Below, piece by piece: positions 61,982 to 64,000 of a DNA stretch of 64,000 nucleotides (positions within the stretch are counted from its first letter, which is position 1; every line of letters starts with the position of its first letter). The stretch comes from Rhodobacter sp. Lineage in GTDB: Bacteria; Pseudomonadota; Alphaproteobacteria; Rhodobacterales; Rhodobacteraceae. The translations under genes were made by a program, and so were the position numbers. The notes under the pieces are model-generated. The model did not search any database, was not told the origin of the DNA, and saw only the letters and a program-made list of their open reading frames with translations. The stretch spans positions 62,001-126,000 of the forward strand of contig JACKKG010000001.1 of NCBI GenBank assembly GCA_020637515.1, in the 5' to 3' direction.

Positions 61982-62893
61982 ATGAACTGGCAGGCAGAGA
62001 TCGAGGCGGCGGCAAAGCGGATCGCGGGGCATGTCCGGCGCACCCCGGTCGCTGAACTGACGCTTGCGGGCCACACGGTCGCGATCAAGCTCGAGCACAT
62101 GCAGCACACGGGCACGTTCAAGGCGCGCGGTGCCTTCAACGCGCTGATCCAGGGGCCGGTGCCGGCGGGCGGTGTGGTGGCGGCCTCGGGCGGGAACCAC
62201 GGCGCGGCGGTCGCCCATGCGGCAGCGCGGCTGGGCATCCCCGCGCAGATCTTCGTCCCGGAAATCGCCGGCCCGTCCAAGATCGCATTGATCGAACGCA
62301 CGGGCGCCACGCTGACGGTCGTTCCCGGCGCCTATGCCGACGCCCTCGACGCCGCGCTCGCGCATGAGGCTCGAACCGGTGCAATGCAGGTTCATGCCTA
62401 TGATTCCGTGGCCACCCTGGCCGGTCAGGGCACCTGCCTGCGCGAATGGGAGGACCAGGGCCTCGATGCGGACACGGTGCTGATCGCGGTCGGCGGCGGC
62501 GGCCTGCTGGGCGGGTCGATGGCCTGGCTGAACGGCCGCCGGCGCGTCGTCGCGGTCGAACCCGAAACCTCCTGCGCGTTGAATGCGGCGCTTGCGGCGG
62601 GCGGGCCCGTCGATGTCGAGGTCTCGGGCATCGCCGCCAACGCGCTGGGCGCCCGGCGGATCGGCGGCCTGTGCCTGGACCTGGCCCGGCAGACCGGCAC
62701 GACCAGCGTTCTGGTCCCTGACAGCGCCATTGCCGAGGCACAGCGCATCCTGTGGCGCGAGGCCCGGGTCCTGGTGGAGCCGGCGGGGGCGACCGCCCTG
62801 GCCGCGCTCATCGCCGGGGCCTATGTCCCGGCGCCGGGCGAGTCCCTGGCCGTGCTGTTGTGCGGGGCGAATGTCGCACCCGAGCCGGTCTGA
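61982..62893 (+). CDS. PLP-dependent threonine/serine dehydratase
   Basis: A 303-residue fold-type II PLP enzyme related to biosynthetic threonine deaminase and serine dehydratase. The PLP lysine is in TGTFKARGA (K47), with ASGGNHG (69-74) and the phosphate loop VGGGGLLGG. It lacks the C-terminal regulatory domain of IlvA, so it is a short, probably catabolic form; serine racemase activity is also possible. Confidence 0.88.
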   Translation: MNWQAEIEAAAKRIAGHVRRTPVAELTLAGHTVAIKLEHMQHTGTFKARGAFNALIQGPVPAGGVVAASGGNHGAAVAHAAARLGIPAQIFVPEIAGPSKIALIERTGATLTVVPGAYADALDAALAHEARTGAMQVHAYDSVATLAGQGTCLREWEDQGLDADTVLIAVGGGGLLGGSMAWLNGRRRVVAVEPETSCALNAALAAGGPVDVEVSGIAANALGARRIGGLCLDLARQTGTTSVLVPDSAIAEAQRILWREARVLVEPAGATALAALIAGAYVPAPGESLAVLLCGANVAPEPV

Positions 62894-62970
62894 CCCCTGA
62901 CCTGTTGCCGGACCGTCACACAGGCAGTATAGCCCCGGGGCAACACCCCTCTGCGATCGGAGAGACCGCC

Positions 62971-63798
62971 ATGTCGAAAGCAAAGCTGGAAGCCGCCATC
63001 GAAGCCGCGTGGGACAAGCGCGACACGATCACCCCCGACACCCGGGGCGAGGCCCGCCATGCGATCGAGGAAACGCTCGATGCGCTGGACAGCGGCAAGC
63101 TGCGCGTGGCCGAACGGCAGGACAACGGCGACTGGCATGTGAACCAGTGGGCGAAAAAGGCCGTCCTGCTGGGCTTTCGCCTGAAGGACATGGAAAAGCA
63201 CGAGGGTGGTCCGCAGGGCGGCACCTGGTGGGACAAGGTGGATTCGAAATTCGCCGACTGGAAAAAGAAGGACTGGCAAGAGGCCGGCTTTCGCGCCGTG
63301 CCCAACTGCATCGTGCGCAAGTCCGCCTATATCGCGCCCGGCGTGGTCCTGATGCCCAGCTTCGTGAACCTGGGCGCCTATGTCGATTCGGGCACCATGG
63401 TCGATACCTGGGCGACCGTCGGTTCGTGCGCGCAGATCGGCAAGAACGTGCACCTGTCGGGCGGCGTCGGCATCGGCGGCGTGCTGGAACCGATGCAGGC
63501 CGGCCCCACGATCATCGAGGACAACTGTTTCATCGGGGCGCGCTCGGAAGTGGTCGAAGGCTGCATCATTCGCGAGGGCTCGGTCCTGGGGATGGGCGTG
63601 TTCATCGGCAAATCGACCAAGATCGTCGATCGCGAGACCGGCGAAGTCATGTATGGCGAGGTCCCGGCGGGATCGGTTGTCGTCGCAGGCTCGATGCCGT
63701 CGAAGAACGGTGTGAACCTGTATTGCGCGGTGATCGTGAAACGGGTGGACGCGCAGACCCGGTCCAAGACCTCGATCAACGAACTGCTGCGCGACTGA
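62971..63798 (+). CDS. dapD: Tetrahydrodipicolinate N-succinyltransferase
   Basis: Succinylates tetrahydrodipicolinate in the lysine/diaminopimelate pathway; the product is later cut by DapE. The 275-residue protein starts MSKAKLEAAIEAAWDKRD, has a helical N-terminal domain and a left-handed beta-helix of hexapeptide repeats (about 100-220) including VNLGAYVDSGTMVDTWATVG. The ATG at 62971 has GGAGAGA upstream. A terminator follows. Confidence 0.96.
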   Translation: MSKAKLEAAIEAAWDKRDTITPDTRGEARHAIEETLDALDSGKLRVAERQDNGDWHVNQWAKKAVLLGFRLKDMEKHEGGPQGGTWWDKVDSKFADWKKKDWQEAGFRAVPNCIVRKSAYIAPGVVLMPSFVNLGAYVDSGTMVDTWATVGSCAQIGKNVHLSGGVGIGGVLEPMQAGPTIIEDNCFIGARSEVVEGCIIREGSVLGMGVFIGKSTKIVDRETGEVMYGEVPAGSVVVAGSMPSKNGVNLYCAVIVKRVDAQTRSKTSINELLRD

Positions 63799-63824
63799 CG
63801 CCTGCCGCGCCGCGCGCGATCTGG

Positions 63825-63853
63825 GGGGCCGGCCCGGCGGGCTGGCCCCTTTT
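63825..63853 (+). terminator. Terminator of dapD
   Basis: An 11-bp stem with one G-U pair (63825-63835 with 63839-63849) and a 3-base loop, ending in TTTT, 26 bases after the stop. Confidence 0.75.
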
Positions 63854-63875
63854 CCCGTCCGAAAGCCCCCCTGCG

Positions 63876-64000
63876 ATGCTGGCCAGCCTGCCCGTCCGAC
63901 TGATCCTTGCACCGGCGCTGATGGCGCAGGCCGTGGCGGTGCGGCGGCGCGCGCTGGTCCTGCCCGAGCCCGAGGGCCCGCGCGCCGGGTTGTCCGGCAG
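63876..64000 (+). CDS. SGNH/GDSL hydrolase family protein (start only)
   Basis: Only the first 41 codons are in the window. They encode a hydrophobic start followed by AQAVAVRRRALVLPEPEGPR, a pattern seen at the N-terminus of alphaproteobacterial SGNH/GDSL lipolytic enzymes. The catalytic GDS block would lie past the edge, so the call is tentative. Confidence 0.5.
   Translation, partial: MLASLPVRLILAPALMAQAVAVRRRALVLPEPEGPRAGLSG

Overview
The window is a gene-dense, GC-rich stretch of an alphaproteobacterial chromosome, most likely from the Rhodobacterales (Rhodobacter/Paracoccus/Roseobacter lineage). The reasons are the gene order ctaC-ctaB-small ORF-ctaG-ctaE-SURF1-thrC-M16 protease, the lysC-ptsP pair, the rsh-pdxJ-acpS-lepB-rnc-era block, a DUF1127 gene, short 4-nt stop/start overlaps, and candidate CtrA, FNR and SOS boxes of the alphaproteobacterial type. 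I see no rRNA, tRNA, CRISPR array, prophage or transposase. The genus is not determined.

Layout. 1-6.8 kb: M20 amidohydrolase (cut by the window edge), a DUF1178 protein, two small Flp-pilin-like proteins, aspartokinase lysC and the nitrogen-type PTS enzyme I ptsP. 6.2-16.1 kb, minus strand: acetyltransferases, an FAD-linked oxidase and the cytochrome aa3 assembly/subunit operon running into thrC and an M16 peptidase. 16.3-25.4 kb: tldD, dprA, topA, a phospholipase-D-like lipoprotein, and the CoA-transferase pair scoAB. 25.5-33.4 kb: ruvCAB, a DUF1127 protein, prmA, DUF1491, era, a thermonuclease-like protein, a DMT transporter and rnc. 33.4-41.5 kb: tandem signal peptidases, acpS, a LysE exporter, pdxJ, a DUF2062 protein, the ppGpp enzyme rsh, rpoZ and folK. 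41.6-51.4 kb: a NYN-domain protein, pgsA, moaD/moaE, an OmpA-family protein, ubiA, rsmE, gshA and a DUF805 protein. 51.6-64 kb: a DEAD-box helicase, a diguanylate cyclase, prfC, dapE, a hybrid histidine kinase, a LOG protein, a PLP dehydratase, dapD and the start of a GDSL hydrolase.

Most genes are housekeeping. Three enzymes of the aspartate/diaminopimelate pathway (lysC, dapE, dapD) plus thrC are present. The cta operon carries subunits II and III and the assembly factors of the terminal oxidase but not subunit I. RuvC, RuvA and RuvB form one Holliday-junction operon.

The most unusual content is non-coding. Nine copies of two related structured elements, here called A and B, lie between genes. 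Each has one or two strong GC hairpins, and all but the diverged tail of copy B3 end in a conserved tail containing TATTT followed by an ACAA core. The hairpins show compensatory base changes, and six of the nine sit just 3' of a gene in the same orientation. Other notable sites are a perfect FNR-type box in the ctaC/tldD divergent region, a perfect CtrA-type box upstream of the diguanylate cyclase, a one-mismatch CtrA box upstream of dprA, an SOS-like box upstream of ruvC, a six-unit 39-bp tandem repeat at 60.6-60.85 kb, a perfect G-quadruplex motif at 6935-6949, and an internal start in lysC that may make a separate beta subunit. All functional statements come from reading the sequence and from knowledge of the families; no database search was run.
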